DNA of 64,000 nt, taken from positions 62,001 through 126,000 of the forward strand of contig NZ_CAJSLV010000047.1 in the NCBI RefSeq assembly GCF_907177275.1, given 5' to 3'. The notes beneath the pieces are model-generated. The model was not told where the DNA came from. It worked only from the letters and a program-made list of their open reading frames with translations, and searched no databases. Below are positions 9,299 through 18,030 of the stretch, in pieces (position 1 is the stretch's first letter; every line of letters starts with the position of its first letter). The position numbers and the translations under genes were made by a program. Source of the DNA: Actinacidiphila cocklensis. Lineage in GTDB: Bacteria; Actinomycetota; Actinomycetes; Streptomycetales; Streptomycetaceae.

Positions 9299-9759
9299 TG
9301 CGCCGGATCACGGCCGCGGCCGCGGCTCCCCGCGGCGCGGAGGGCGGGGCCGCCGGAACGCCGGACAGCGGCCAGGGCGGCGAGCTGCGCACGGAGTTCG
9401 CCTTCGAGCTGCCGCGCGGCTACGTCGACGAGTCGGGCAAGGTGCACCGCTCGGGCGTGATGCGGCTGGCGACGGCACGCGACGAGCTGGTGCCGCTGCG
9501 CGACGACCGGGTGCGGGAGAACTCGGCGTATCTGTCGGTGGTACTGATCTCCCGGGTGGTCGTACGGATCGGGACGGTCGAGGACGTGCACCCGGGCGTC
9601 ATCGAGGACCTCTTCGCGTCCGACCTGGCCTTCCTCCAGGACTTCTACCGACGGATCAACTCCGAGGGCCACACGCGCGCCCGCGTCACCTGCCCGGCGT
9701 GCCGGGAGGACTTCGCGGTGGAGCTGTCCGGCGGCGGTGGTCGCCTGGGGGAATCGTGA
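9298..9759 (+). CDS. CIS tail assembly protein with CxxC motif
   Basis: A 153-residue protein of the small phage-tail-assembly type regularly found between tube and baseplate genes in actinobacterial CIS loci. The N-terminal 30 residues are Ala/Gly-rich. The core contains GYVDESGKVHRSGVMRLATA and FASDLAFLQDFYRRINSEG. The C-terminus has a single CPACREDF motif, a half zinc ribbon that could bind metal only in a dimer or with a partner. Its ATG shares one base with the preceding stop, and its own stop overlaps the next GTG. The precise role is unknown; a chaperone for tube or tape-measure assembly is a plausible analogy with phage systems. Confidence 0.85.
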   Translation: MRRITAAAAAPRGAEGGAAGTPDSGQGGELRTEFAFELPRGYVDESGKVHRSGVMRLATARDELVPLRDDRVRENSAYLSVVLISRVVVRIGTVEDVHPGVIEDLFASDLAFLQDFYRRINSEGHTRARVTCPACREDFAVELSGGGGRLGES

Positions 9760-9896
9760 CGTACGCGGCCGACCGTATCCACGAGGAAGTCGCGTACCTC
9801 GCCTACCACTTGCACTGGCCGCTCGACCAGATCCTCGATCTGGAGCACGCCGACCGGCTCCGGTACGTCAGGCACGCGGCACAGCTCAGCGGCTGA
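9756..9896 (+). CDS. DUF6760 family small CIS protein
   Basis: A 46-residue protein starting at GTG 9756, overlapping the previous stop by four bases (GTGA). It reads TYAADRIHEEVAYLAYHLHW followed by PLDQILDLEHADRLRYVRHA, which fits the short DUF6760 proteins I know from CIS loci. It is entirely helical and soluble by composition. The arrangement resembles the overlapping small tail-assembly genes of phages, which often encode chaperones of the tape measure. No function is established. The tight coupling with 9298-9759 makes joint action likely. Confidence 0.82.
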   Translation: MTYAADRIHEEVAYLAYHLHWPLDQILDLEHADRLRYVRHAAQLSG

Positions 9897-9935
9897 GCCG
9901 GGCACAGCCGCTGAGCGGGAAGGGAGGGACACGGG

Positions 9936-11645
9936 GTGGGACTGCTGTCATGGCTCGGCGGCGGAAGCCGCCACCGACCGAACGCAGGGCTCGCGGCCGC
10001 CGCGGACCCTGCGGCCGGCGGGAGGCGCGGCGGGGAGGCGTGGCGCGACCTGCCGCCGATCCAGCGCACCGCGGACGACCTCGGCCTGATCACCGAGCCC
10101 GGCGGCTTCCGCGCGTCCCTCGACACCTGGCAGGACGTCTCGCTGTCCCGCCCGCTGGGCCACCTGGTGAGCCCCGAGGCGCCGTCCGGGATGCTGTACG
10201 ACGTCGCGTCCGCGTCCCCCGAACCGCCGCCCGCTGCGGCCCCGGAGGCGGCGGAGCAGGGCACGCGCACCTGGGCGCCGCCGACTTCGGGCCGTACGGG
10301 CACGCACCCGGCGGTGGCGCTGCAACGCGTCCTGGACGGCGGTCCGTTGACGTCCCTCCCGGCACCCCGCGAGGTGGCCGGGGGCGCCGCCGCCGAACCC
10401 GTCGCCGTACGGCCGCTCACCCCGCCGGACACCGTGCCCGCAGGGGACGAGCTCTCCTCCGTACGGGAGCCGGAGCCGGTACGGGAGTTGCCCGTGCCGC
10501 CGCTCGTACCGCCCTCCGGTGCCGAGCCCCCGGCCCCGCCCGCGGTCCAGCGCTCGGCCCACCCCGAGGCCCCGCCTCTGCCGCGGCCCGCCACCCCGCC
10601 CGTGCAGCGGACGACGGAGCAGCCCGCGGTCCGGCCCCCCCAGCACCTCGGCATCGGCGAGCCCCTCCCGGGGCTGCCGCCGACCGCGCGCGGGCCTGCC
10701 GCCCGCTCCACGCCCGCGCCCGCACGGCCCGAGCCCGAGGCCCCGCAGGCCCCGGAAGCGCACGACGCCCCGGCCCCGGCGGACTCCCCGGCGGAAGGCC
10801 CGCTGCTCGGCGACAACCCCCTGCTCCCCCCGGGGGACAACGCCGCCGAACCGGGCGCCGCCCCCGACCCGGACGCGGCGCCCGGCACCGCGCAAGCCCT
10901 CCGCGACCCCCTGGCCCTGGTCGGGGTGCAGCGCCTCCCCGCGGACCTGCCGCACCCTCCGCCGCCGCATGCGTCCGGGCCCGAGCGCATGACGGGGCTG
11001 GTCGGCGAGCGCCCCGTCCCGCTCTTCGCGCGCACCGGCAGCCCGGAAACCACCACGACGCCCGCGCCCGACCCGGAGCAGCCGGTGGTCGCGCGCTGGG
11101 CCACCGAGGCACCGGACGAGCCGGCACGCCGCACCGCCGCCCCCGCGACCCCCTACGTCCAGCGCTCCACCGGCACCGCACCCGTTGGCCCGAACCCGCC
11201 GCCCCCACCGCACCCCGAGCGTCGCCGCGCTGCCGCCAACCGCCCCTGGACGGACGCCGGTTCGGTCGCGATCGCGGCGGGCGTAGCCCAGCGCACGGCG
11301 GACGGCTCCGTGGTGTTCACCGCGCCGTCCCCCACCGCCCTCGCCGTCCAGCGCGCGCCCGACCCCGCCCCCGTCACGACGGATCCCGAGTTCGCCCCCT
11401 CCCCCGTATCCGACGGGTCCGACGCGGCCGACTCCGCGAGCGCCGCCCCCGACCCGGGCGGGCCCGCGGCCACGACCACCAGCAAGCCCGCCGACCCCGC
11501 ACAGAAGCCCGACGCGGAGGGCGCCGCCCAGCACGTCGACGACGCCCTCGTCCGCGCCCTCTTCCCGCGGCTGAGCCGCTTGCTCAAGGACGAGCTGCGG
11601 CGCGACCGCGAACGCGTCGGCTTCCTCATCAACACCCGTCACTGA
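9936..11645 (+). CDS. Pro-rich CIS protein with repeated VQR motifs, function unknown
   Basis: A 569-residue protein starting at GTG 9936 after AGGGAGGG. The N-terminus (MGLLSWLGGGSRHRPNAG, then an IQR motif, then SLDTWQDVSLSRPLGHLVSP) looks folded. Residues about 100-520 are Pro/Ala-rich and disordered. The last 40 residues form a charged helix (ALFPRLSRLLKDELRRDRER). Eight tripeptides of the form hydrophobic-x-QR occur (IQR, LQR, VQR, AQR), spread along the disordered part. The same motif occurs in the DUF4157 protein at 21596 and at the front of the large cargo. It sits between assembly genes and the second tube gene, where other systems place tube-length or cap proteins. I do not recognise a catalytic domain. 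Confidence 0.82.
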   Translation: MGLLSWLGGGSRHRPNAGLAAAADPAAGGRRGGEAWRDLPPIQRTADDLGLITEPGGFRASLDTWQDVSLSRPLGHLVSPEAPSGMLYDVASASPEPPPAAAPEAAEQGTRTWAPPTSGRTGTHPAVALQRVLDGGPLTSLPAPREVAGGAAAEPVAVRPLTPPDTVPAGDELSSVREPEPVRELPVPPLVPPSGAEPPAPPAVQRSAHPEAPPLPRPATPPVQRTTEQPAVRPPQHLGIGEPLPGLPPTARGPAARSTPAPARPEPEAPQAPEAHDAPAPADSPAEGPLLGDNPLLPPGDNAAEPGAAPDPDAAPGTAQALRDPLALVGVQRLPADLPHPPPPHASGPERMTGLVGERPVPLFARTGSPETTTTPAPDPEQPVVARWATEAPDEPARRTAAPATPYVQRSTGTAPVGPNPPPPPHPERRRAAANRPWTDAGSVAIAAGVAQRTADGSVVFTAPSPTALAVQRAPDPAPVTTDPEFAPSPVSDGSDAADSASAAPDPGGPAATTTSKPADPAQKPDAEGAAQHVDDALVRALFPRLSRLLKDELRRDRERVGFLINTRH

Positions 11646-11693
11646 ATCACCCGCCACTGACAAGGCCCTACCGGCAACAGAAGGAGTGATGTC

Positions 11694-12125
11694 ATGTCGG
11701 TCACCGATGACCCCGCGGTCAGCGTCTGCTTCGTCGTGACCGTCGACGGCATCGAGCTCGGCTCGTTCAACACCTGCGACGGGCTCGGCTGCGAGGTGGT
11801 TCTGGAGACGCGGGAGGAGGGCGGCAACAACAGCCTGTCGTGGCAGCTGCCCACCCGGTTGCGCTACTCCAACGTCAAGCTCTCCCGGCCGCTGACGCGC
11901 GACACCGAGAAGGTCGCGAAGTGGTTCGCGAGCATGACGACGGGCATCAAGCGCCGCACCGCACACATCGAGGCGCGCACCGCCGACGGCCACGTCGTGG
12001 CGCAGTGGGGCCTGCTCGAAGTGGTGCCGGTGCGGTGGAGCGGGCCGTCGTTCAGCCCGGAGTCGCCGAAGGTCGCGGTGGAGACGATCGAGATCGCCCA
12101 CCACGGCTACGTGATGGGGAGCTGA
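11694..12125 (+). CDS. second tube protein (tube initiator type)
   Basis: A 143-residue gp19-like tail tube protein, divergent from the one at 8855. It begins MSVTDDPAVSVCFVVTVDG and contains FNTCDGLGCEVVLETREEGG, NVKLSRPLTRDTEKVAKWF and the closing VETIEIAHHGYVMGS. Proteins of the Afp5/Pvc5 kind connect the tube to the spike hub. Its place immediately before the LysM and spike genes agrees with this. The ATG follows GAAGGAG with good spacing. Assignment to the tube fold is secure; the initiator role is inferred from gene order. Confidence 0.93.
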   Translation: MSVTDDPAVSVCFVVTVDGIELGSFNTCDGLGCEVVLETREEGGNNSLSWQLPTRLRYSNVKLSRPLTRDTEKVAKWFASMTTGIKRRTAHIEARTADGHVVAQWGLLEVVPVRWSGPSFSPESPKVAVETIEIAHHGYVMGS

Positions 12126-12129
12126 CGCG

Positions 12130-12933
12130 ATGAGCAGTCCTGTGGCGTTCAGCGCGACGGGCGCGAGCACCGCGGCGGGGGCGGCGGGCGGTGCGCGCCC
12201 CAAGCTGGAGCACGCCTACCTGGAGATGCGCACCCCGCCGCCGGGCGGCAGCCTGACGCCGGGCCCGGCGTGCGGGCGGATCGACTTCCAGTTCAACCCC
12301 AAGGAGCTGAGCCTGACCAAGGCGGCGACCTGGAACCGTACGCCCGCCAAGGGCGCCAAGAGCGCGGGCCCGCCCGAGTACCAGGGGCCGCAGCCCAGCA
12401 AGCTGACGGTCGAGATGTTCCTGGACGCCAGCGACACGCACGACACCAGCGTCGTGAAGACGGTCGAGCAGCTCTTCTCGTGCTGCGTGCCGACCGGGCA
12501 GACGCGGCAGCAGAAGCGCGCGTCGCCGCCGTGGGTGGTCTTCCACTGGGGCGGCCTCACCGGCTTCCCCGGCTACGTCAGCCAGGTGCAGGCGAACTAC
12601 ACGCTCTTCACGACCTCCGGGGTGCCGATCCGGGCGGTCTGCCAGGTCACGATGGAGGAGATCAGCGGTGACACCCCTGGCCAGAACCCGACGTCGGGCG
12701 CGCTGCACCCGCACCGCGTGCACAAGGTGAGCAGCGGCGACACCCTCGCGGTGCTCGCGTGGCGCGAGTACGGGGACCCGGCGGCCTGGCGGGTGATCGC
12801 CGAGGCCAACGGCATCGACGACCCGATCCGGCTCGCGCACGGGCGGGAGCTGCTGCTGCCCGCGGTCGAGGAGATCGACCGGCTGCGCCAGGCGGGGCGC
12901 GCAAGTTATGGCAACGGCAGCGGCGGGGCGTGA
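12130..12933 (+). CDS. LysM-domain baseplate hub protein
   Basis: A 267-residue CIS hub protein (Afp7/Pvc7 type). Residues about 20-190 form the hub domain, including RIDFQFNPKELSLTKAATWN and VVFHWGGLTGFPGYVSQVQA. Residues about 197-245 are a LysM module (HKVSSGDTLAVLAWREYGD, then WRVIAEANGIDDP). In particles of this class the protein sits between tube and spike. The LysM probably serves structural packing rather than cell-wall binding, although peptidoglycan binding cannot be excluded. It starts four bases after the preceding stop, and the next gene begins at a GTG three bases beyond its own stop. Confidence 0.95.
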   Translation: MSSPVAFSATGASTAAGAAGGARPKLEHAYLEMRTPPPGGSLTPGPACGRIDFQFNPKELSLTKAATWNRTPAKGAKSAGPPEYQGPQPSKLTVEMFLDASDTHDTSVVKTVEQLFSCCVPTGQTRQQKRASPPWVVFHWGGLTGFPGYVSQVQANYTLFTTSGVPIRAVCQVTMEEISGDTPGQNPTSGALHPHRVHKVSSGDTLAVLAWREYGDPAAWRVIAEANGIDDPIRLAHGRELLLPAVEEIDRLRQAGRASYGNGSGGA

Positions 12934-12936
12934 CCC

Positions 12937-14802
12937 GTGGTCGGCCAGAGCGTCGCGAAGACGCTGGTGATGGAGTTCGGCGGCCGGCCGCTGCCCGCGG
13001 GGCTCGGCGACACGCTCGTCGAGGCGTCCGTGGACGGCAGCCGCACCCTGCCCGGAACGTTCCTGCTGCGCTTCCGCGACCCGGGTCGCGTGCTGCTCGC
13101 GAAGGCGGGCATCGCGGTCGGCACGCAGGTGCGGCTGCGGGCGGCGGCGGGCGGGCCGCCGACCACGAAGCCGCTGCTGACGGGCGCGGTCACGGCCCTG
13201 GAGCTGGAGATCGACGACGGCGGCACCTTCACAGTGGTGCGCGGCACGGACGACTCCTACCGGCTCTTCCGCGGCCGCCGGGTCGCGGGCTACCAGAACA
13301 TGACGCTGTCCGACATCTGCACGCAGGTCGCCCAGCGGGCGGGGCTGCGGCCGGGCTCGATCGACGTGGCGGGGCCGGTGCTGGAGCACGTCGTGCAGCC
13401 GAACGTCACCGACTGGGCGTTCCTGCGCTCCCTCGCCGAGCAGGCGGGCGCGCAGGTCTACGTCGAGGACGGGAAGCTCAACGTGACGGCGCCGCCCGGC
13501 GCGGGCGGGGCGCCCGCGGTGACCGCGCGGGCCACGCGCGACCCGCTGGTGCTGGAGATGGGCGACAACCTGCTGCGCTGCCGGGCGTCGGTGTCGGCGG
13601 CCGAGCAGGTCACCGAGGTCGAGGTGCGCGGCTGGGACGTGCAGACCAAGCAGCCGCTGGTGGGCCACGCGGATGCCGGGACGTCCGGCACGCTGCGGCT
13701 CGGCGTGACGGCCGCGGACGTCACCCGCCCCTTCGGCCCGGCGAGCCTGCTGGTCAGCGACACCGCCTACGGCGACCAGGCGCACGTCGACCAGGCCGCG
13801 AAGGCGCTGGCGGCGCGCGTGGCCGGGTCGTTCGCAGAACTGGACGCGGTGGTCCGCGGCAACCCGGAGATCCGCGCGGGCAGCACGGTGACGCTCGCCG
13901 GGGTCGGCGCCCCCTTCGAGGGCGGCTACACGGTGACGTCGGTCCGGCACGTCTTCGATCCGCTCAGCGGCTACGAGACGTGGATCGGCGTGACCGGCGG
14001 GCAGGACCGTTCGCTCTACGGCCTGTCGGGCGAGCCGGGCGGCGGGCCCGCGGCGGACGGCCGCTGCTTCGGGCTGGTCAATGCGACCGTCACGGACACC
14101 CAGGACCCGCAGGGCCTGGGCCGGGTCAAGGTGCGCTTCCCGTGGCTGTCGGACGACTACACCAGCGACTGGGCGCGCTGCGGCCAGGCCGGCGGCACGG
14201 GCGGCGGCGAGGCGTTCATCCCCGAGGTCGGCGAGGAGGTCCTGGCCGGCTTCGAGCAGGGCCGGCTCGAAGCGCCGTACGTGCTGTGCGGGCTTTTCAA
14301 CGGCAAGGACAAGCCCGCGGCGGCGCAGGGCGGCAGCGGGCACGCCGTCGACCCGACGAGCGGCGCGGTCAACCGGCGGGCGCTGGCCTCCCGCGAGGGC
14401 AACAAGCTCGAACTGCTGGACACCGCCGGCGGCCCGCAGGGCGTCCGGCTGGTGACCGGCGACGGCAAGACGCATCTGACGCTCGACCGGCAGCAGACCG
14501 CGATCACCGTGCACAGCGACGGCTCGGTCGCGATCGAGGCGGGCTCGCAGGTCTCGGTGAAGGCGGCCGACGGTGTCGAACTCGACGCCGGGAAGGGCCG
14601 GTTGCGGCTCGCCGGGGACGTGGTCGAGGTCGCCGCGCGCTCGGGCCTGGTGCTCCAGGCGGGGTCGGGCGCAATGTCGCTCACCACCGAGGCGGCCGTC
14701 TCGGTGCAGGGTCGGCAGGTGACGGTGGACGGCACCGAGCGCACCGACATCCGCAGCAACGGCTCGCTGTCGGTGACCGCACCGATGGTCCGTATCAACT
14801 GA
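12937..14802 (+). CDS. VgrG-like spike protein
   Basis: A 621-residue spike (Afp8/Pvc8, VgrG/gp27-gp5 fusion) starting at GTG 12937. Residues 1 to about 350 correspond to the gp27-like hub (for example VQPNVTDWAFLRSLAEQAGA). Residues about 380-470 are the OB-fold, including NATVTDTQDPQGLGRVKVRF and AFIPEVGEEVLAGFEQG. The C-terminus is a repetitive beta-helix (DGSVAIEAGSQVSVKAADG) ending TDIRSNGSLSVTAPMVRIN. No extra effector domain follows the beta-helix. It forms the trimeric needle below the tube, and the PAAR gene directly downstream supplies its tip. Confidence 0.97.
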   Translation: MVGQSVAKTLVMEFGGRPLPAGLGDTLVEASVDGSRTLPGTFLLRFRDPGRVLLAKAGIAVGTQVRLRAAAGGPPTTKPLLTGAVTALELEIDDGGTFTVVRGTDDSYRLFRGRRVAGYQNMTLSDICTQVAQRAGLRPGSIDVAGPVLEHVVQPNVTDWAFLRSLAEQAGAQVYVEDGKLNVTAPPGAGGAPAVTARATRDPLVLEMGDNLLRCRASVSAAEQVTEVEVRGWDVQTKQPLVGHADAGTSGTLRLGVTAADVTRPFGPASLLVSDTAYGDQAHVDQAAKALAARVAGSFAELDAVVRGNPEIRAGSTVTLAGVGAPFEGGYTVTSVRHVFDPLSGYETWIGVTGGQDRSLYGLSGEPGGGPAADGRCFGLVNATVTDTQDPQGLGRVKVRFPWLSDDYTSDWARCGQAGGTGGGEAFIPEVGEEVLAGFEQGRLEAPYVLCGLFNGKDKPAAAQGGSGHAVDPTSGAVNRRALASREGNKLELLDTAGGPQGVRLVTGDGKTHLTLDRQQTAITVHSDGSVAIEAGSQVSVKAADGVELDAGKGRLRLAGDVVEVAARSGLVLQAGSGAMSLTTEAAVSVQGRQVTVDGTERTDIRSNGSLSVTAPMVRIN

Positions 14803-14823
14803 CGTCACAGGGGTGAGGAGCGG

Positions 14824-15096
14824 ATGGCAGCAGCGGCCCGGATGGGCGACGCGACCGGGCACGGCGGGGTGATCAGCGGCCCCGGCGTGGCCTCCGTGCT
14901 GATCGGCGGCCGGGCCGCCGCGGTCGTCGGCACCCCGCACACGTGCGGGACGCCGCTGCACGCGCCGTCCGCGATACAGGGGCCGGGCAGCACGTCCGTG
15001 CTCATCGGCGGGCGGCGCGCCGCCCGGGTCGGCGACACCGCCGGATGCGGCTCGCCCGTCGTCGCGGGCTGCCCGACCGTGCTGATCGGAGGCTGA
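14824..15096 (+). CDS. PAAR spike-tip protein
   Basis: A 90-residue PAAR-domain protein (Afp10 type). It is built of repeated segments carrying the same phrase (SVLIGGRAAAVVGT and SVLIGGRRAARVGDT, closing with PTVLIGG). Cys and His residues (HTCG, GCG, GCP) are consistent with the zinc site at the apex of PAAR cones. It starts with ATG after GGTGAGGAG and lies 21 bases downstream of the spike. It sharpens the spike to help pierce the target membrane. There is no C-terminal toxin extension. Confidence 0.95.
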   Translation: MAAAARMGDATGHGGVISGPGVASVLIGGRAAAVVGTPHTCGTPLHAPSAIQGPGSTSVLIGGRRAARVGDTAGCGSPVVAGCPTVLIGG

Positions 15097-15099
15097 GCC

Positions 15100-15507
15100 A
15101 TGGGGCAGGAGTTCATCGGCGCGGGCTGGGCCTTCCCGCCGCACACCGACGCGACCGGCGGCATCGCGCTGGTCCGCGACGACCGGGAGATCGCCGAGTC
15201 GATCCGGCTGATCCTGTCCACCTCGCCGGGCGAGCGCCCGATGCGGCCCGAGTTCGGCTGCGCGCTCGGCGACTACGTCTTCGCGCCGGCCGACGCGGGC
15301 ACCGCGGGCCAACTCGCCTACGAGGTACGGCTCGCGCTCGACCGTTGGGAACCGCGCATCGACGTCGCCGAGGTGGCGGTGCGTTTCGACGAGGCCGACA
15401 AGGGCGTGCTCTACCTGGAGGTCGGCTACTGCGTGCGCGGCGCGAACGACCCGCGCAACCTCGTCTTCCCGTTCTACGTGATCCCGCAGCACCAGGAGGG
15501 CGAATGA
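15100..15507 (+). CDS. GPW/gp25 baseplate wedge protein
   Basis: A 135-residue gp25-like protein (Afp9 type). The family signature is visible in ESIRLILSTSPGERPMRPEF followed by GCALGDYVFAP, with the conserved E-P-R of the core (LDRWEPRIDVAEVAV). In contractile particles gp25 joins the sheath to the baseplate wedge. It starts three bases after the PAAR stop, and its stop overlaps the next ATG (ATGA), so this part of the locus is tightly coupled. Confidence 0.96.
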   Translation: MGQEFIGAGWAFPPHTDATGGIALVRDDREIAESIRLILSTSPGERPMRPEFGCALGDYVFAPADAGTAGQLAYEVRLALDRWEPRIDVAEVAVRFDEADKGVLYLEVGYCVRGANDPRNLVFPFYVIPQHQEGE

Positions 15508-17468
15508 CACTGCCGGCCCCGAACCTGGACGACCGCACCTTCCAGCAACTGGTCGACCAGGCCAAGCAGCTGGTGCAGCAGCGCTGCCCGGAATGGAGCG
15601 ACCACAACGTCTCCGACCCGGGGGTGACGCTCATCGAGGCCTTCGCCACGATGGTCGACCAGCTCATCTACCGGCTCAACAGGGTGCCGGAGAAGAACTA
15701 CCTGGCCTTCCTCGACCTCATCGGGGTGCGGCTCTTCCCGCCGACCGCGGCCCGCACGGACGTGACGCTCTGGCTGTCGGCGCCGCAGCCTGACACGGTG
15801 CGCGTCCCGGCGGGCACCCAGGTCGCGACCGTGCGCACCGAGACCCAGGAGGCGGTGGTCTTCAGCACCGCCCGCGACCTCGCGGTCGTGCCGTGCGAGC
15901 GGGCATACCTGGCGACGGGCACGGCGGGCGGCTCGATCACCGACCGCACAGCCGAGCTGCGCCTCGGCCGGGACGTGCCGTGCTTCGGCGCCACCCCGCA
16001 GCCCGGCGACTGCCTGTACGTCGGGCTGTCGGCGGCGGTGCCCGGCTGCGCGGTCGTGCTGCGGCTGGACTGCCAGGTGCACGGTGTGGGCGTCGACCCG
16101 ACCGACCCGCCGCTGCGCTGGGAGGCGCTGTGCGGGGACGAGTGGCTGCCGTGCGAGGTGGACAAGGACGACACGGGCGGCTTCAACAAGGCCGGCGAGG
16201 TCGTCCTGCACGTCCCCGAGGGCCACGCGGCCGCGGTGCGTGCGGGCGTCACCGCGGGCTGGGTGCGCTGCCGGCTGGTCCCGGCGGGGCAGGGCCGGCC
16301 GACGTACGTGGCGCCGCCGACCGTACGGCAGGCGAGCGCGTTCACGATCGGCGGGACGGTGGAGGCGCTGCACGCCGAGAGCGTCGCCGCCGAGGTGCTG
16401 GGGGCGGCCGAGGGGCTGCCCGGGCAGACCTTTTACGTCGCCCGGCCACCCGTGGAGCCGACCGGGGCGCCCTTCGTCGTCGAGGTCGCCGAGGGCGACG
16501 GGTGGGCGCGCTGGCAGCAGGTCGACGACTTCGCGCACTCCACCTGGTCCGACCGGCACTTCACCCTCGACCCCGGCTCCGGGCGCGTCGACTTCGGCCC
16601 GGCGGTGCACCAACCGGACGGAACGGTAAGGCTGTTCGGCGCAGTGCCGCCGAAGGACGCGACGGTGCGGGTGCGCGGCTACCGTACCGGCGGCGGGCGG
16701 CGCGGCAACGTCTCGCGCGGGTCGCTGCGGATCATGCGCAGCTCCGTGCCCTTCGTGGCGCGGGTCGAGAACCGCCGGGCGGCGGTCGGCGGGGTCGACG
16801 GCGAGACCGTCGCCAACGCCCGGGTGCGCGGCCCGCTCACCCTGCGCACCCTGCACCGCGCGGTCGTCGCCGAGGACTACGAGCGGCTCGCCCGCGAGGT
16901 CGCGCCGGGAGTCGCCCGGGTGCGCTGCCTGTCCGCGGCCGCCTCCGGGGAGGACCCGGAAGAGGCGGCGGGCGGGGTGCGGCTGCTGGTCGTCCCGGCG
17001 GGGCGCGGCGACGCGCAGGGCCGCATCGACTTCCCCGAACTGGAGCCGCCCACCGACATGCTCTCCTCGATCGCCTCCTACTTGCACGACCGCTGCCCGA
17101 TCGGCACCCGGCTCAACGTCGAACCGCCCTTCTACCAGGGCATGACGGTCGCCGCGCGGGTGCAGGCGGTGCCGGGCACGCCCACCGGGCCGCTGCGGGA
17201 CGCCGCGCTCGCCGCGCTCTACCACCACTTCAGCCCGCTCACCGGCGGCACCGACGACCAGGGCTGGCCCTTCGGGCGGCCCGTCCACGCCGGCGAGGTC
17301 TTCGCGGTCCTCCAGCGCGTGCCGGGCGTCGAACTCGTCGAGGACGTCAAGCTCTTCCCCGCCGACCCGTACACCGGCGAGCGCACCGACCCCGTCGACC
17401 GGCTCGAACTCGCCCCGAACTCGCTGGTGTTCAGCTACAGCCACGACGTCCAGGTGCAGGTGAGATGA
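15504..17468 (+). CDS. baseplate J-like wedge protein
   Basis: A 654-residue baseplate protein of the gpJ/Afp11 type, with ATG at 15504 overlapping the gp25 stop. The N-terminal segment LVQQRCPEWSDHNVSDPGVT and the following IEAFATMVDQLIYRLNRVPE are diagnostic. The J-like core lies in the C-terminal half (VENRRAAVGGVDGETVANAR, VVAEDYERLAREVAPGVARV). Length is normal for the family. It is the main scaffold of the six baseplate wedges and pairs with the following tail-protein-I-like gene. Confidence 0.96.
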   Translation: MTLPAPNLDDRTFQQLVDQAKQLVQQRCPEWSDHNVSDPGVTLIEAFATMVDQLIYRLNRVPEKNYLAFLDLIGVRLFPPTAARTDVTLWLSAPQPDTVRVPAGTQVATVRTETQEAVVFSTARDLAVVPCERAYLATGTAGGSITDRTAELRLGRDVPCFGATPQPGDCLYVGLSAAVPGCAVVLRLDCQVHGVGVDPTDPPLRWEALCGDEWLPCEVDKDDTGGFNKAGEVVLHVPEGHAAAVRAGVTAGWVRCRLVPAGQGRPTYVAPPTVRQASAFTIGGTVEALHAESVAAEVLGAAEGLPGQTFYVARPPVEPTGAPFVVEVAEGDGWARWQQVDDFAHSTWSDRHFTLDPGSGRVDFGPAVHQPDGTVRLFGAVPPKDATVRVRGYRTGGGRRGNVSRGSLRIMRSSVPFVARVENRRAAVGGVDGETVANARVRGPLTLRTLHRAVVAEDYERLAREVAPGVARVRCLSAAASGEDPEEAAGGVRLLVVPAGRGDAQGRIDFPELEPPTDMLSSIASYLHDRCPIGTRLNVEPPFYQGMTVAARVQAVPGTPTGPLRDAALAALYHHFSPLTGGTDDQGWPFGRPVHAGEVFAVLQRVPGVELVEDVKLFPADPYTGERTDPVDRLELAPNSLVFSYSHDVQVQVR

Positions 17469-17469
17469 C

Positions 17470-18030
17470 ATGCGCTCGGCCATCCCCGGGCTGCCCAGCC
17501 CGCACCCGCTCATCGACCGGCTCCCGGCGGTCTACCAGGAGCAGGACTTCCTGCACCGCTTCCTCGCCGCGCTGGACGAGGTGGTCGCGCCCGACCTGCT
17601 CGTCCTGGACAACCTCGACGCTCATCTGAGCACCGGCACCGCGCCCGCCGACTTCCTCGCGTGGCTGGGCCAGTGGGCGGCCGTCCAGCAGGACCAGGAG
17701 CGGCCCGAGGCGCTGCGCCGCGAGGTCATCGCCGCGGCCGTCGGCCAGCACCGCATCCGCGGCACCCGGCGCGGGCTGGTCCAGGCGGTCCGCCGGGCGA
17801 CCGGCACGGAACCGGAGATCCGGGAGAACGGCGGCACCGCGTGGTCCCCGCGGCCCGGCACCGCCCTGCCGGGCACGCCCGGCGCCCGGGTGACGGTACG
17901 GCTGCTGGTCGCCGACCCCGCGCAGATCGACCGGGCGGCGCTGGACACCCTCGTCGCGTCGGAGGTGCCCGCGCACGTCACGTACCGGATCGAGATCCTC
18001 CCCCTCGACTCCGCCGGGGGGTCGTCATGA
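17470..18030 (+). CDS. tail protein I-like baseplate wedge protein
   Basis: A 186-residue protein of the P2 gpI / Afp12-like class, though much shorter than Afp12. It contains RLPAVYQEQDFLHRFLAALD, a typical opening (LPxxYQ), and the motif DFLAWLGQWAAV, followed by GQHRIRGTRRGLVQAVRRAT, the conserved RGT segment of this family. The ATG lies two bases after the baseplate J stop, and the end overlaps the next ATG. It should complete the wedge heterodimer with the J-like protein. Confidence 0.92.
   Translation: MRSAIPGLPSPHPLIDRLPAVYQEQDFLHRFLAALDEVVAPDLLVLDNLDAHLSTGTAPADFLAWLGQWAAVQQDQERPEALRREVIAAAVGQHRIRGTRRGLVQAVRRATGTEPEIRENGGTAWSPRPGTALPGTPGARVTVRLLVADPAQIDRAALDTLVASEVPAHVTYRIEILPLDSAGGSS

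Noticed and set aside
10500-11400. Repeated GC-rich units that could suggest a CRISPR or tandem repeat array.
   Set aside because: They encode Pro/Ala-rich sequence in one unbroken frame, with irregular spacing and no conserved repeat-spacer pattern.
12052-15510. An 1152-codon minus-strand frame opposite hub, spike and PAAR genes.
   Set aside because: It is a high-GC shadow frame; the plus-strand proteins have clear family motifs throughout.
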